64,000 nt of DNA from Yponomeuta sedellus (lineage: Eukaryota > Arthropoda > Insecta > Lepidoptera > Yponomeutidae): the NCBI GenBank assembly GCA_934045075.1, contig OW203721.1, positions 22,072,672 through 22,136,671 of the forward strand, written 5' to 3'. Below, piece after piece: positions 21,501-36,500 of this stretch. Position 1 is the stretch's first letter; every line of letters starts with the position of its first letter. A program made the translations under genes and the position numbers. The notes beneath the pieces were generated by a model. It was not told the origin of the DNA. It saw only the letters and a program-made list of their open reading frames with translations, and searched no databases.

Positions 21501-24500
21501 ACATCCATTATGGTACGCGAAAGTACCATAATTTTGCCATTTTTTGATCACAAGCAATTTCATAGAATATTTGTTCTGCGAAAACTCCGTACTTACTGCA
21601 CAGTTAGTGATGTCTAACCATTGTAGTATGCAAGTTACAAACTTTCGATGATTTGGTGATGGATGATCCAAACTGCAGGTTTACTATTGGAATTGAACTT
21701 TATTTGTTTGAAAACTATTATCAAATTTCATTAGAATTAAAATAATGATTATTTATTTATTTATTTTATTTAATACCTATCTAACAAAATACTGGTGTTT
21801 GCTCCGAACCTCCATGCTTCTGGGTTCTGGTCAGCCGCGTGCTCTATGGACAAGTTTTGTTTTTTATTGAGTGACGTTCTTGTTTACCCTGACTACGAAA
21901 TGTTTGTTGGTATTCGATGAATTTTTCAAATTAATTTCTATTAAAGTATTTCATGCTTTAAAGATGTAGTTGCTATGGTGAAGTTGATTAGTTGAGTTAA
22001 AGTTGTTCCGTTTAGTTTGCATGATGCCAAAAATATCAAAGAAAACAGTTTGAACAGTGAATGCCGTGAGTTTGTAATTCGTTTGCGCGAATATTTCAGG
22101 CGCGAAAACCAAAACCGTGGTCCGCTTCTGCCACTAGAGCGAGTGTATGACAGAGTTGCGGATGCTCTTGGTATTGGACGATCTACGGTGGTCCGTATTA
22201 GCAAAGAAAAGTACGGAGAGAAAGAGAATAAAAACTTCTTCCGTCACAGAGGTTGATAGTTTTGACGCCGCCGCAATCTACAACCACATATTACTCAAGA
22301 GGACAATTACCAGCATTAAGAAAAATGGGAGCGTCACTTAAAGAGGCAAATTACCATCATTGGCTAAAATTCTAAGAAATATTGGGTTTTCATATAAAAA
22401 GAGCGTTAAAAGGAAAATTGTAATCAGAAACTGATTTAGGGATATTACAATACACCTCTACTTGAATAAAACTTTGTAAAATAATATTTCTCGTATTTGA
22501 TTTCATGTTTCCAAGTACTCGAAAGTTCCTTACATGTTATCACATACGCTATAAGTGACATTTGATGTCGTCATTGTCCCATTCCTAGCCCTGTCAGTGT
22601 GACAGCTGTCGTGGAGCTCAAGCTATATTTTACAGACTATAGAAGTAGCGATTAGCACAGAATAAAAAGAAAAATGCGAGTAGTGTTTGTTTAAAGAATT
22701 TATGAAAGTCGAAGAAATTTTAATACTTTAATTAATGGTACCTACCTAGTTTATTAAATCCGTAAGAGTTTTCCTACCCGTACCTTATTTTTTTCAAAAA
22801 TACCATAATTTTGAGCGTCTGGTGCCATAATTAAAAAGTTGGCATCTAACATCCCTGGGCTTCGGTTTTAGCCGAAAGCACACGAGTGCAATACTACTTC
22901 CTGCTCTGTGTAAAACTTTTCTTTACTATTTTGAAAAGTTATGTAAAGTTATAAATAACAATACAAAATAAACCTAACCTTGTTGCAATATAATCGTAGT
23001 AGCCGATAGTAGCCGAGGTATATTCTAAAAGCTATTTTATTATGACATTACAATTCGTAGTTCATTATCACAGTTCGAGGTGCAGTGCGTAACAAAGACT
23101 AATTTTTAATCTGTTGGCGAATAGACTTCGCAATGTACAGAATTGTCAACCAAAATGATAGCTAGTGTTGGACTGTAAGAGACGATTATGAATACTGATG
23201 GAAACACGGATTATATGATAAAACTTTAAAAAAGAATAAAGCACAATATTACAAGACAGATTTTGGTAATCTTCTATGACAAAAATGGTTCTTCTAGCTA
23301 GATAATGGTGACGTAAAGGAAACTTAAACAATACCTACATCAACGCCACTAATAAGAATGTTATTTGTTGCTTGAAAAAATTTCTTTTCATAAATAAAAT
23401 CCTTCATAATGCGCACAGCCAAAGTGTGGGACACCTGATCCTCGTCCGTTTTTCCGAACACTTATAAACTAAATCTCTTTAGGATGCGGGTGTACAGGAT
23501 TCTTTAGGTAACCTCAGTTCTTCCTAGACCTCATTTTTACCTCGGGCTTGATAAAGCTGAAGAGTAAGCCTGTATTGAGTTAGTTCGTTCACAATTCAGA
23601 AACTGATGGCCCTTTGTTAGCTACTTCTCCACGTAAAGCCAGTTTCTGGATTACCAATTGGATACCGCTCAGTGTAAATAGTTAACTGTTGTGCTGTCTC
23701 TTCGAAATTCTCAGAAAAGAGCGTGACATAATGTTATTTAAGTATTTACTTTAGTGAACTTCTCAGTTTAGGAACCGGCCTATAATCTATTAATTGTGAA
23801 ACTAATAGCTTCGACGTTCGTTAAGTAAACATTTTGTTTTTATAGTAAATTATTTTTTCACTTTGACTTTGTCATATCTTATATTAAACATAGGTACTAT
23901 AACAATATTTTCTCAACTGTTAGCGAGTGGAATTTATTGTTACAACAAATTAACAAATGTATGTAAACAAATAAGTGCCGGGATTGAACCCAGGGCGATT
24001 GGGGGAGGGTGAGAGGGGGAGGGGGGAAGCGCTTTACCAACCTCGTTAGTGGTAGCATAGTACATCATTCTTATCTTATTTTAATTTTGGACTGAGAAAA
24101 TTTTAAAACATAAGTATAGGAAATCACAAATGTATTTAAAATGTCGATAACGTATTATCTATCGTACCCTCGGACCACATTTATCAAAAGTATATTTTTT
24201 TTACTTCACAATACTCCAATAACCCGGACTCTGCCTCCGTGTGGTAGAGTATGGCCTAACCTCTGAAGCTTGATATACCGCTCCGCTTTCCTTGTAGAAT
24301 CTCCACCACAGATTACCTACTTCAGTCTACTTCAGTGAGCGTTTTGGCGTATGTCATAAATAAAACCTTTACCGTTAGTAATAACCGTTTACTTACACAG
24401 TAAATAAAATCACCCAGTAAAGCCTGGTCAGCCAGGGTTATTAGACCACACCCCACAAACCACAAGACTTGTGGGAGGTAAATCCTGGAAAGGGATGCAT

Positions 24501-27500
24501 ATTGTATTGATTGTAATTTACACAAAAAATATTATAATAAAGGCTTTTATTAATACACCGTAGGTACGCAATGATCCGTGTTGGTGCAAAGATTGATAAT
24601 TGGAGTGAAATAATATTTTTAAAAACCTATTTACAGGCTAAAAATTCCACCGATGCCGGGATTCGAACCCGCGACCTCTGGCTATACGTGCCAGCGCTCT
24701 TTCCAACTGAGCTAATGGGCGACTCACCGGCATCAGTGAAATTTCGAACCTCTTTACAATACTCTCTGTATTAGGTACAGGCTCTAAATAGGTTTTTAAA
24801 AATTGTCCTTGGCACGGGTTAGTGCATTAAAAATAATATAGAGTGACATAATGTTCTTGAGAACGAGTACAGAAGTTACGCAATATTCATTAGGGTGTTG
24901 CTCATTAGTCCCACGAATGGTAAGTTCAAAGTAACAGAATTTTCCGCTTACACATTCGATTAGCACAAGTAGGTACTTTAGTTATACTTTATTGCACACG
25001 AAAAACACAAAAAAGAAATACAATTTAACAAAATACATGACAAAGGCCAGCTTTTCTCTGTGAGACATTTCTTCCAGTAAACCTTGGGGAGTCGGAGTGG
25101 AGATGTGAAACGGGTCTATGCACGTCATACACACAACATACACTACATACTTAATATACTTACACAGATAACAAAATCCTACCAAGTTATCTAATATCTA
25201 CCCAAATTTCCCTTCCACTACTTACCTACATAAATATTGTAATCAAAATATCATCATCAAAATACTTTGTTGCTACATCATCAGTCATTTAGGTCTCGAC
25301 AACAGGTCCACTTTAACATTTTTGTTGCAAAGTCGCCCTCAACGTTACTATTAAGGCTCGTTTACGCCGAGGCAACAACGTGCGACAGTGCCGCATGCTA
25401 CATATTGTGGCATGCGCACTTTGAGGCATGCTACAATTTGCGGCATATGTGGCATACGGCAGCCTATATTACACCAAGGCAACATCGTGCCTGGATAATT
25501 TCCAAAGCATCGTGCTGTTTATGGAGTGTTTTTGGTTTACCTACTTGTATGATCGAGGGAATACACCATGGAATATGGCTGATCAAGTAACTTTAGCAGC
25601 AGCTTATTTAGTACTAAGCCATGTAGCTAAACAACTGAAGAAGAAACGTTGGTGGAAAAGAAGATTACTTCAGAATGGCCCACGTTCTAGTTTACTAACA
25701 AAAATTAAGGCAGACGATGGTGCCTTATTTAAAAACTTTACCAGAATGTCAACTTTGACGCACGAAAAAGGTCGCATGGAATCCGTTGTGCCCGGATACA
25801 AGGTGCGACAGTCTGCCACATGACGCAAGGTTTTGCCATGCCGCACGGTTCTTACCACAATGTGCGAAATTTTTAATTTAGTCGCATGCGGCCTCGTGGC
25901 ATGCCGCAATGCCGCACAGTGTTGCCCCGGTGTAATATAGAACATCGACGAAATTTGCACGCGCTTCTAAGGTCATTGGTTTATACAGAGGAGACGTGGG
26001 GAGGACGTACGACGGTGATGAATAGTCAAAAGCAATGTAAACCTTAATAGAATGCAGCGTCGCTTACGTGAAATTTTTGAGAAGCGAAGCAAACGCCTTG
26101 CCAAGAAGCCTATTATTTTAAAACATCGATATCGACCCTTGTATGCCCTCACTGGCGGGGCACAGGCGTCTTCCTGCATCGCAGGAAGGTTAGGCCATAC
26201 TCCACCACGGGGGCCAAGTCCGGGTTGGTGTTACTGGGAGAAGTTATTAAGCCGCCCATAAGGCCGAAGCTCTCGTGGCCTAGTCGAACCAAGTGATTAG
26301 AATCAATTACTTAAGTTCAGCAACAACAGGCGCGGTCAGGTGCAGGATGGGTGACCATCCCGTGACTGTCGCCAGTGGCATTTTTTCGAACGCTTCCGTG
26401 CCTCGCAAGGCACGTTAAGCCGTTGGTGCCGGCTGTCATGTAATGGCAGTCGTTAAGTCACGTCAGGCGATACCTCTATACTTTCACTCAATTCCGACGT
26501 AAAGGCTCTTGACACACAGACGGACAGACGGACAACAAAGTGATCCTATAAGGTTTCTCTTATTCTCCTTGAAGTACAAAACCCTAAAATACAAAAGTTA
26601 TCATACGTTCACTCAGTGTCTGCTTCCTACTTAAATCATTAATTATACACGACATGAATATCTAAGTTCTGGGAAGAACCCAGTGGAATAACTCCGCCAG
26701 TACTAGAGACAATGGACCTCACCACACCTAAACCACGGCCACTCTTATATAGCATGGTATAAGAACGAGAATTGCATAAAAACGGGGGTGACGTGACCCG
26801 GTGTATCGCTATGTCAGTAAGGGGCACCAGATAATATCACTTGAAAACAAAACAATATGTTCTAGAACTTAGTCCGTGATAAACACACATGATAACGTTG
26901 TCACCTACAGCTGGTATGGTACCTACTTAAGTAATTTGGAAATGCTATTCAAGATCTTAGTAGACTTTTAGCCCGGATTGCGAAATCCGGACTAAAAGTC
27001 TACAATGTGTTGTGCTTACGAAAGTTTTAGTTCAAAAAAAGATCTTAGTAGTGATATCTACAATATAATATCTGTAAAAGTATGCCAAATTGTAGTTTAA
27101 TGAAAATCCAACTAGCGGCTTCATTATGTAACTTGCCACGTAATATATATCTGTGTGCTAAATGGAATGTTTACTTAGTTCTGCCGTAATATGTATCACA
27201 CATACTGGATACTGCGTTTCAGTGGATATCTGATACCTTAGAGTCAATTATTAAGTCACATAAATCGTAGGTACGGCAAAGTCCGGTAGATATTTTGTTT
27301 TTACTCCCAGATCTATACTTGCAAATTTACAAAATCAAGGCGCTGGGACAAATTCATTGAACTACATCAGCTACTCGGTGATGACAATTCGATGTACATT
27401 GCAGAAGCGATTAACCCACAGATTAACAAGTAGACTACTAAGCAATGTCGATAGATAGCTAGATAGAGAACACTTTATTGTAAATAAAAAAGAAAATTAC

Positions 27501-30500
27501 ACTGATATGTTTTAACCTTAGAGCACGGACAACCGTTGGATTGACTTTACAAATACATTGGAGAAGTAGATAGATAGATAATACTTTATTGTAAGAAAAG
27601 GGATTAAGAGTACCTACAATCATCATTTCTTAAATCTACGAATTGCCGGTCTTACGAGTACCTAACTTAAGTACGTACAGTCTATTTATTCTTACTTGTC
27701 CAATTTAGTAAACAAGATTCTACCCTTAAACTGTGACTTTTTAGTCCAAAATTGCCATATTTCCATAAATGAAGTAACCTGGAACACTATTTTAGATATA
27801 GACATAGACACTAACATAGTTCATGATAGTTCATGAATTTGCGAGAAAATGTCTAGTTTAGGCATCTAATCTCAATTTTAAGGTTAGAATCTTGTTTACT
27901 AAATTGGACAAGTAAGAATAAATAGACTGTACCTCGAATTGTCATACTCTTAATTAACTACGAATTATAGCAGTTTTATGAAACTGCCCAGCATAGCCAA
28001 GCTTAGATTGCTACGGTAATAATTTATTTAATGAGTAGCGTGTTTAACTTGCAGATTTCTAGCATTGCACGAGGAAAATATTACGTTAATATCTTGATAG
28101 AAAGTATGTAAATGTACCTACCTACCTACATGCGAATATACAACAGCCGTATACTTAGTAAGTACAAATAAAAATACAAAATCGTTTATTTGTGCAATGT
28201 AGGTGGATATATAAGTTGGTAAATACATTTATGCCACACCTGGCCAGAAAGCGGCTTTTTCCGCACGCTGCGCGTACGGAAAAAGCCGCTTTCTGGCCAA
28301 GTGTAGACATAAAAAGATGTACACAACACGGGAGGTAATAAAGAAAGCTCTCGATCGCATATTTACGTCCCTCGCTTGCAGCTCGGGCCGCAAACTTCTG
28401 CGATCTCTGCCTTTCTTTGTATTACCACCCTAGTTGTGTAATGTACTATTATGTTCTCTACATTCTGCTAGGAAAAGCGTAGAAATATTTTCATTATCTG
28501 TAATTTCTATTATAACATAGCATGCAATATTATCTATATGCAACGTCTGTTACAAGTCAAAAGTTATCATAGAAGTCGTCATACTTAGTTACAGTAGCTC
28601 AAAAGTTATTGCTGAATTCCTTGTCATTTTAATAGTCTTCTTCTTCTTCTGGCTATATTAGTCCACTGCTGGACATAGCCCTCCCCTAATGAGCGCCATA
28701 GCGCAAGGTTGTGCCATCATTGGGGGTTAATGCCCATAATCCCCACGCTGCGCGCTGGGCATGCGTTTTGGGGATCGCAGTCTTCTTTTATATAAATAAA
28801 ATTCAAAGTCCTGACTGACTCACTCACCAACGCCCTGCCCAAGCTGTTGGATCTAGGAAGCTGAAATTTTGCTCAGATGGTCTATATATAATTTAGGCAG
28901 GGAATATGACCCGATTATTTGAAATTCAACCCCTAAGGGGGCGAAAAGGGTTGCCGAAATTTGTATGGGAGGTATTTATTTATTATTTATTTTATTTTAT
29001 TTATTTAGGAAACAAACGGTTCAATAACAATTATTAAAAATAAACAATTTCAATTACATAAACCAGTGAAGTATAAAGAAGGTATAAAGAAGGTGGTCTA
29101 ATTTTCTTGAAACTTGAAATAAATACTATTCAACACAATTGATTAAACACGTGTTTCGCCGTGTTTTTTAATTTAACCCTAAAGGGAGTGAACGGGGTTG
29201 AAAAAACTAAAGTCCACGCGGACGGAGTCGCGGGCAAAAGCTAGTGTACAATATAATAATAACATTTGTCAATCAGAATGGATTTAAGCTTTACTTTAAA
29301 ATTATTAGTATCAAGCCTAGTAGGTACTTATAAGTTCTTAAGGGGAGTGCTATGTCCAGCAGTGGAATAGTAAAGCCTGCTGGTGATGATGGTGACTTAT
29401 AAGTTTGACTGTAAATAACATAACATTTACATATACTAAGCTAGGAGACACTAGGATACCCTGTGTCGTGGGAACCAGAAACAACGACGCCACAAACATG
29501 TAAACATGCAAGACCTGGGATTTTTTTTTCTCCCCAGCCGGGATTCGAAGCCGGGACCTCCTGCATGGTAGGCAGACGCGTTTCCGCTACGCCACAGTGG
29601 TTGTCAACAATTGATACAGTTAAATACAATTTCTTTTGTTTCTCGCATTTATACTGACCGTAAAAGGAGCTGTTGTACATATACTGCCTTTTTAAGTGCC
29701 TATGTAGGTACCGTAAAGGACACCAGAGGATACATTGTAACGATTCCCGCCCTTGTTGCCTGTACGATAAGAGCTAGGGGTTTGCCAACAGTACACACTT
29801 GCTTGAAGTAGGTAAATCGCGTCTGTATTCTCATGCAGAACTTGATGCTCTTGAGATTTCGTCTCAAGGTGGCTGAGATCTTGCGGCTATATTGTCCGAC
29901 GTTGCGTCATTTGCCGCATCAAGTGGCTAATTTAAAGGAAACTGTGAGTAACTCTACAAATGGGCAGCCACACGCTGCAGCGTTTACTGAATTGATTCGG
30001 TGATGTCATTTACACCGTCCGTCCTGTCTTTAGAGAGAAAACACGCTTCCATTCTTTCGGTTTTATGCCTTACTTTCTGTGCCCCGCGGTACATCGTTTT
30101 TTCCATAGGAATAAGAAATTTCCCCGCAGTAAAACGTAGCCTATGTTTTAATCCAGGGTGTCGGCTAACTCCATAGCAAATTTTATTAAAGTCGCTCCAG
30201 CCGTTTAGACGAGAATAAGTAACAAACATACACGCCCTGTAATTCCTGGTGTGCAATAAAGTATATTCATTTTTTTCATTTCACGCTCACAACTTGTCGC
30301 CTTTATAATATTAGTGAGATGTGATACTGTGATATGACTAGGTATCGTTGGTACCATTAGGACATACGTTACGAAAACAATAGCCTATAAGGGTATGGGC
30401 TTAATTGTCCCGTGTGTCCACCGCAGATTGGAAATTTCAAGCGCCGAGGTATATTAACAACACCTCAAACACACCGGTTTCCTCCCGATGTTTACCTTCA

Positions 30501-33500
30501 CAGTTAGCGAGTGGTATTTCTACTATAACTTCACATATGTACATCTTAAAAAACAAATTCATTGGAACTTACCCGCAGTGGAACCCGAACCTGGGTCTAA
30601 AATATGTTTTTAACAATTTCCTACGTTGTGTGCAAGATGTCCAGAGGCTAAAAGACTCCATTTGATTACTATGCCGTACCATCACGTCTGATTACCATGC
30701 CGTAGGTCATGGGTTCAATTCCCGCTAGTACAAATGGTATCGGTCCGGCTGTATTTCCATGTATTCCTTACTGTTAAAAGTTATCCAGCCGCCCATAAGG
30801 CCCCTAACAGGCTTAACGACTGCCACTACAGGACAGCCGGCACCAACGCCTTAACGTGCCTTGCGAAGCACGAAAGCGCTTGGAAAAAATGCCACTAGCG
30901 GTAGTCACTGGATGAGTTCCAGCACCTGACCGCGCCTGCTGTAGCTCGACCCAAATGATTCCAATCACTCGGTTCCACTAGGCCACAAGCGCTTCGGATT
31001 TATTTATTGGATTTTTGGCGGACATACGTCGACCAAATAGGGGTTGTAGTAGAAAAAGGGAAGATAAAAGTACCCGGAACCGGCGTGCAGGCATGCAACG
31101 ACTTATGAACGTTGATGAAGCGAAGGTGATCTGTCAGGATTGTGGCAAGTGGCAGTCCGTGGTCTCTGCCTACCCCTGTGGCATACAGTTGTGAGGTTAT
31201 GTTACATTATAACATTTACATTTTACACACTGGCACATACATTGCTTCTGCCCTACACTAAGATACCCTGTGTCGTAGGTACCAGAAACAGTGACATCAC
31301 AAACATGTAAACATCCAAGACCTGGGGGTTATTTTTTTTTGTCCCCAGCCGGGGATCGAACCCGGAACCTCTCGCATGGTTTATCCTATTTCACAGAGGT
31401 CCTCATGTGTTATGTTATGTGGATTTTATTTATCTACCCAACAGCGCAAGCCCGCATGTTGCCTCCGGACCTGGAGCCAGCGCTGGCGTTCTGCACCCAC
31501 CTGGTCTATGGTTACGCCGGCGTGCAGCCCGACACTTTCAAGATGGTCTCCCTAAACGAGAACCTGGACATCGACACCGCCCACGCCAACTACCGCACCG
31601 TCACCAACTTTAAGGCCAAATACCCTCAGCTGAAGGTCCTGCTTTCAGTCGGCGGCGATGCCGACATCGATGAGGCGGCCAAATACAATCTGCTGGTGAG
31701 AACTTGTTTTTCGAGGCACTGAGATCCAAGAATAACAAAAAACAATAACGACTTTGTTTTTTACAAGAGTTTGCTCGGTTTTAGGAACTTAGCTTAGCTC
31801 TACTATTAGGTCTACTAGCTATACTTAATAATACATTATGTCCTTTTATAACGATTCTTCGGAAGATGTGAACATAATAAACTCTAATAAATATTGCTAA
31901 TCTCAGGTGGGCGTGAAAATTAAGCCCGTACTCTTTCTCTGGGAGAAAGCCTGTGCTCTGCAGTGGGCTTATAGACTACATAAAAAAGACCTGTATAGAA
32001 ATTGTATTGATTTGCCCGGCAGCTGGAGTCCCCGCAGGCGCGCACGGCGTTCGTGAACTCCGGCGTCCTCCTGGCCGAGCAGCACGGATTTGACGGCATC
32101 GACCTCGCCTGGCAGTTCCCCAGGATAAAGCCCAAGAAGATCCGCTCTGGATGGGGTAAGGCTGACCTTTCACCTTCTTTGGACACTCTGTGCTATAATG
32201 GTGGTCACTCGATTCGATTTTGCCGAAAACGGCCGTGTGACGAGCACATTATTGTCAACTCTGCGTGCGCACTACAAACTCCAACACACCTGCATCGCGC
32301 AATCAGTGTTTCAATAGCATATCATAAATATAACGTCCGACTAACAATAGTTGTACCGGCCGTCCCCAGGTATACCATCTGCCTGGCGGGAAATTTCCCT
32401 TTATAGTGGAAGAGCACGATCACCCGCTCTTCCCTATAGCCGTTTTAGCGGAGATGTATTAAAGTCCTAGGTTGTCGAACTGTTAATCCTAGCTTCTTGG
32501 ATGTAGATCACAGTTGTTAAGATCCTGGATGTTCACTTTTTGAAGAAAAAACGTGTTTTAAATCTGGATAACCACAGATCACCCCCAATGGGGAAGATTT
32601 GTGTGGACAACAAGCAACGCAATTGGTAAGAAAACCAAGCGTTTTGTCCGCTGAAGCGAATCCTTACCCTGCGCCCTCTCCCTGAAGGTTCGTTCTGGCA
32701 CGGCGTGAAGAATACCAACCAACCACAGATCACTTCCAAGGGGGGTGATCTGTGGTTGTCCAGATCACCCCCAATGGGGATGATCTGTGTGGACAACAAG
32801 CAACGCAATTGGTATGAAAACCAAGCGTTTTGTCCGCTGAAGCGACACGAATCCTAACCCTGCGCCCTCTCCTTGAAGGTACATTCTGGCACGGCGTGAA
32901 GAAGACCTTCGGCACGACGCCCGTGGACGACAAGGAGGCTGAGCACCGCGAGGGCTTCACCGCGCTCGTCCGCGAGATGAAGGCGGCCCTCAACTTGAAG
33001 CCCCACATGCAACTTGCCGTGACCGTCCTCCCCAACGTGAACGCCTCCGGTACGTACTCTGTGTACTTCTTCTTCTTCTTCAGGCTATATTAGTCCACTG
33101 CTGGACATAGGCCTCCCCTAATGAGCGCAAGGTTGTGCGTGTGTAGGTACTACTAAAGTCCATTTGTTTAGGTACTTAAACATTTTTTTAAAACAATCCT
33201 GATATGTATTTTTATAGAAATACATACTTTTTAAATTGAAATCGTTTACAATCCAATCGGAATTTTAATGTAACTCAATGGAATTGACAACATTTCAAAA
33301 TTGTATAGAGCTCTAATTCGAAAACCATTTCGAGATTTGGCTTTGTAAAGCACGTAAAAAATTATTTCAGTTTTTTCTGTGGTTGCATTTCCGAGAAAAT
33401 GGTAAAAACACAAAAATACGCTGATGACGTCACACCGTGGCTCTCAGTGAACATGCCTGTGCCTCGTGGCACTTAAAAAAAAAGTCGATTTCAAGATCTA

Positions 33501-36500
33501 ACTTAAAAAATTACTTTGTGTGTATTTAGTAATTTTTCGATACGAAATGATAGGCGATGATGTGACAACTTGGAAACCAATGAAACTGCAGTATTGCTTC
33601 GTGAACACATGCAAAAATAGTTCGCTAAGGAATCCAGGCAAAGTTTTTTTTAACCTTATGCTCAGGCGTGATTCTAGCTTTCAGTGTACAGATAGTATTT
33701 ACTCTTTTGATTTCCACATAACCTACGGCAGTGTCCACGTAGGAGTCGCGAGAGGACATGAGGATTTTAGCACCTCTTATTTCCGCTGCATTATAGACAT
33801 GGTCATGATGCATGAACTCCAAAAGCATTGAAATATCCACCTTGGGTAGATTTCGACTGTCAGCGCGTACGAATCCGTCTGAAGTTTTCATTGTATACTT
33901 GCCAATGACTTTCTTGTTCTTGTATAGGATAGAATTTGAGTAGAGAGAAATAAATTTAACACTACACAAAGTTTGTTTACGTTACGCAAGGCAAGCCACA
34001 CAACATAAGTATCTGGGTTACCATACTTTATACTTACCATTATAAATAACCTTGAAAAAGTAGCTACAAAAGTAACAAACTGGCAGCAAAAACACTCCGA
34101 ACGCAGATAAAGGCTTTGGCAACACAAAGTGCATTTTAAAAAAGGAACAACTACATACATAAGGGACGATGAATTGAACTAAGCTGATTTAATTGTATAA
34201 AATAAAAACATATTTGCAGATGTTAAAAAATACAGAAACTGTTTTTTAACATGGCCCTGGCAATACTAAAATGACATTTGTAACTATGTTTTTTTAGGAT
34301 ATTAGGCAAAAGAAAACATATTGTGAGCCTCGTTGTTTCGTCACTTCCGGTAAAAATATTTTAAACTTTAAAATTTAAAAAATATAAGAAAACGTGCGTG
34401 TTTCCGAAAATAAAAAAATATGGGTCGTTTTATTTTGTATCTAGTTTCCTTTAAGACAATAAAATACGTATGCTAAAAAAATTAAATGTTGTCAATTCAA
34501 GTAAGTAAAGATTTGGATTTAAAAAGTGTATCAAGATTGTTTAAACAAATGTATTATAAAGCTTCACTCATTTATTCACTTGGGAATTTTTATGACAATA
34601 TTTTTATGTGCAGCGCATCCTGTTGTAACGCTAGCAAATAAAATAAACTATCTAATTCGTTTAATTCGGTTTTAGCCTGAGCGTAAACAAAAAACAATTT
34701 TTAATCGACTAGCGACTTCAAAAAAGGAGGTTTTCAATTGAGAACCTCTCAATTCAAAACTTTTGTCTATGTTCTTGCATATCAAGTACCTACTATTGAC
34801 GAAGTTAGGAATTTGTGATCGTCATTTTAGTAAATAATCTTAATTAGAAATAGTAATAATTTGCTCTACTATATTTTTTTATAATGTAACTATAGAAAAA
34901 ACATGACAACACGGCGTGCCTAGTATAGACTAACATACGTACTGTAACCTTATTGCACCATAGCTGTGCTTCTCTGATATTGATGAAGAAATATAATTTA
35001 ATCTTTGAAAATCTTTATTCTCCATATACATATGGTGAATTAAAACATACATGTTTTAATTTTATTTTCTTTACCCTCACTGAAACTCGAGACCGACTGG
35101 ATCGACTTGCCCACCTTTTTTATATTTTCTATATTTAAAAGTCTGGAGAATACTCAAAGTACAAATTCCCTAAAATTTAGTACTGGGACGAAAAACTTAA
35201 AAACGTCGCAGCTCCCCGAGAGCGGTGTCTTTCGACGCGGGAGCGCTCCTGGATGCCCGCCGCTGTGCAATTTCCGAAGAGATGACGTTGTCGGATGCAA
35301 AGTTATGGGCGAGTTTCACTTTTGGGAACCGCTGGCCGCTGCGTGAACTACCGAAGGACTGACTGTCTTGAGGGCTTATTTGTTAAACGCTTGTCTACCA
35401 GTAGGGCGCACGTGGGTTCGATTCCAGCAGGAGGCCGTTGAACTTGAGCTGGTGTAAAATGGTTTCTCTTTAAATCCTAAGACATGTTATGTCTTAGGAT
35501 ATTATCCTAAGTGTATCACGTACCTGCAAAGGCATCAATTAGCCTCTTAAATATTGCGTGACATTAGTTGATCCCGGGTTCATCCTACAAAATTGAGTTG
35601 GCGCTCAATGCCACTTCTATTGTGGACTTTACCTATAACACGCTTGAATACGAAAACAAAAGTCGTGGGTTCAATTCCCACCGAAGAACGCCGTACTTGA
35701 TTTGTACAAATAGTCTCACTCTGATAGTATTTTATGTTTGTGATGTTTTCGCCTGGTTACCACACAACTGACATAAACCAGGATCGAACATTTTTGGTTA
35801 GCTACTCGATTTTCAAACGTGAACTCAGTGGCTAAAACATCACAAATTCCTAAAATCAGAAGTGCTACTCCAATGGAAACTAAGAAAACGATGTACAGTT
35901 GGATTTTTAGTCCGGTTTCACATATACGAGGTATTATGATCACATGCTTACGAAAGTTTTGTTTCAATACCTACAGTTGAATTTATTGAAACATTCAGTC
36001 TCAATCATGGTTTTTTAGCGACCCGCGGTTCCGTACACAATCTAACGAATTGGGTCCGTTACTGTCATAGGCCTGTAAAGAGAGTTAAAATGCGTAAAGA
36101 GATGCAATGCTTGAACTAAAACTTTCGTAGGCATTAGGTACACATTATTGATTTCTTACCGGATCAATTTACGAGTACATGACTTTTTATTGGAAGAGTC
36201 AGTGTGAAACCTGGTTGGACTCTTCCGACAAAAAGTCAAATTGATCCGGCGACAAATCAATAATGTGTAGTCCTTATGACATTTCAGCTCAAGAATTTGT
36301 TTTCTTTACGCATTCTCCTAACTTAAGGATATTATTACATTTGTAAAGCCACTTCCACGCTGCCGGTTTAACAGTAAATCGTCCCCAACAGTGTACCACG
36401 ACGTGCCGTCCATCATTAACCTGGTGGACTTCGTGAACATCAACGCTTTCGACTATTACACGCCGGAGCGAAACACCAAGGAGGCTGACTACACGGCGCC

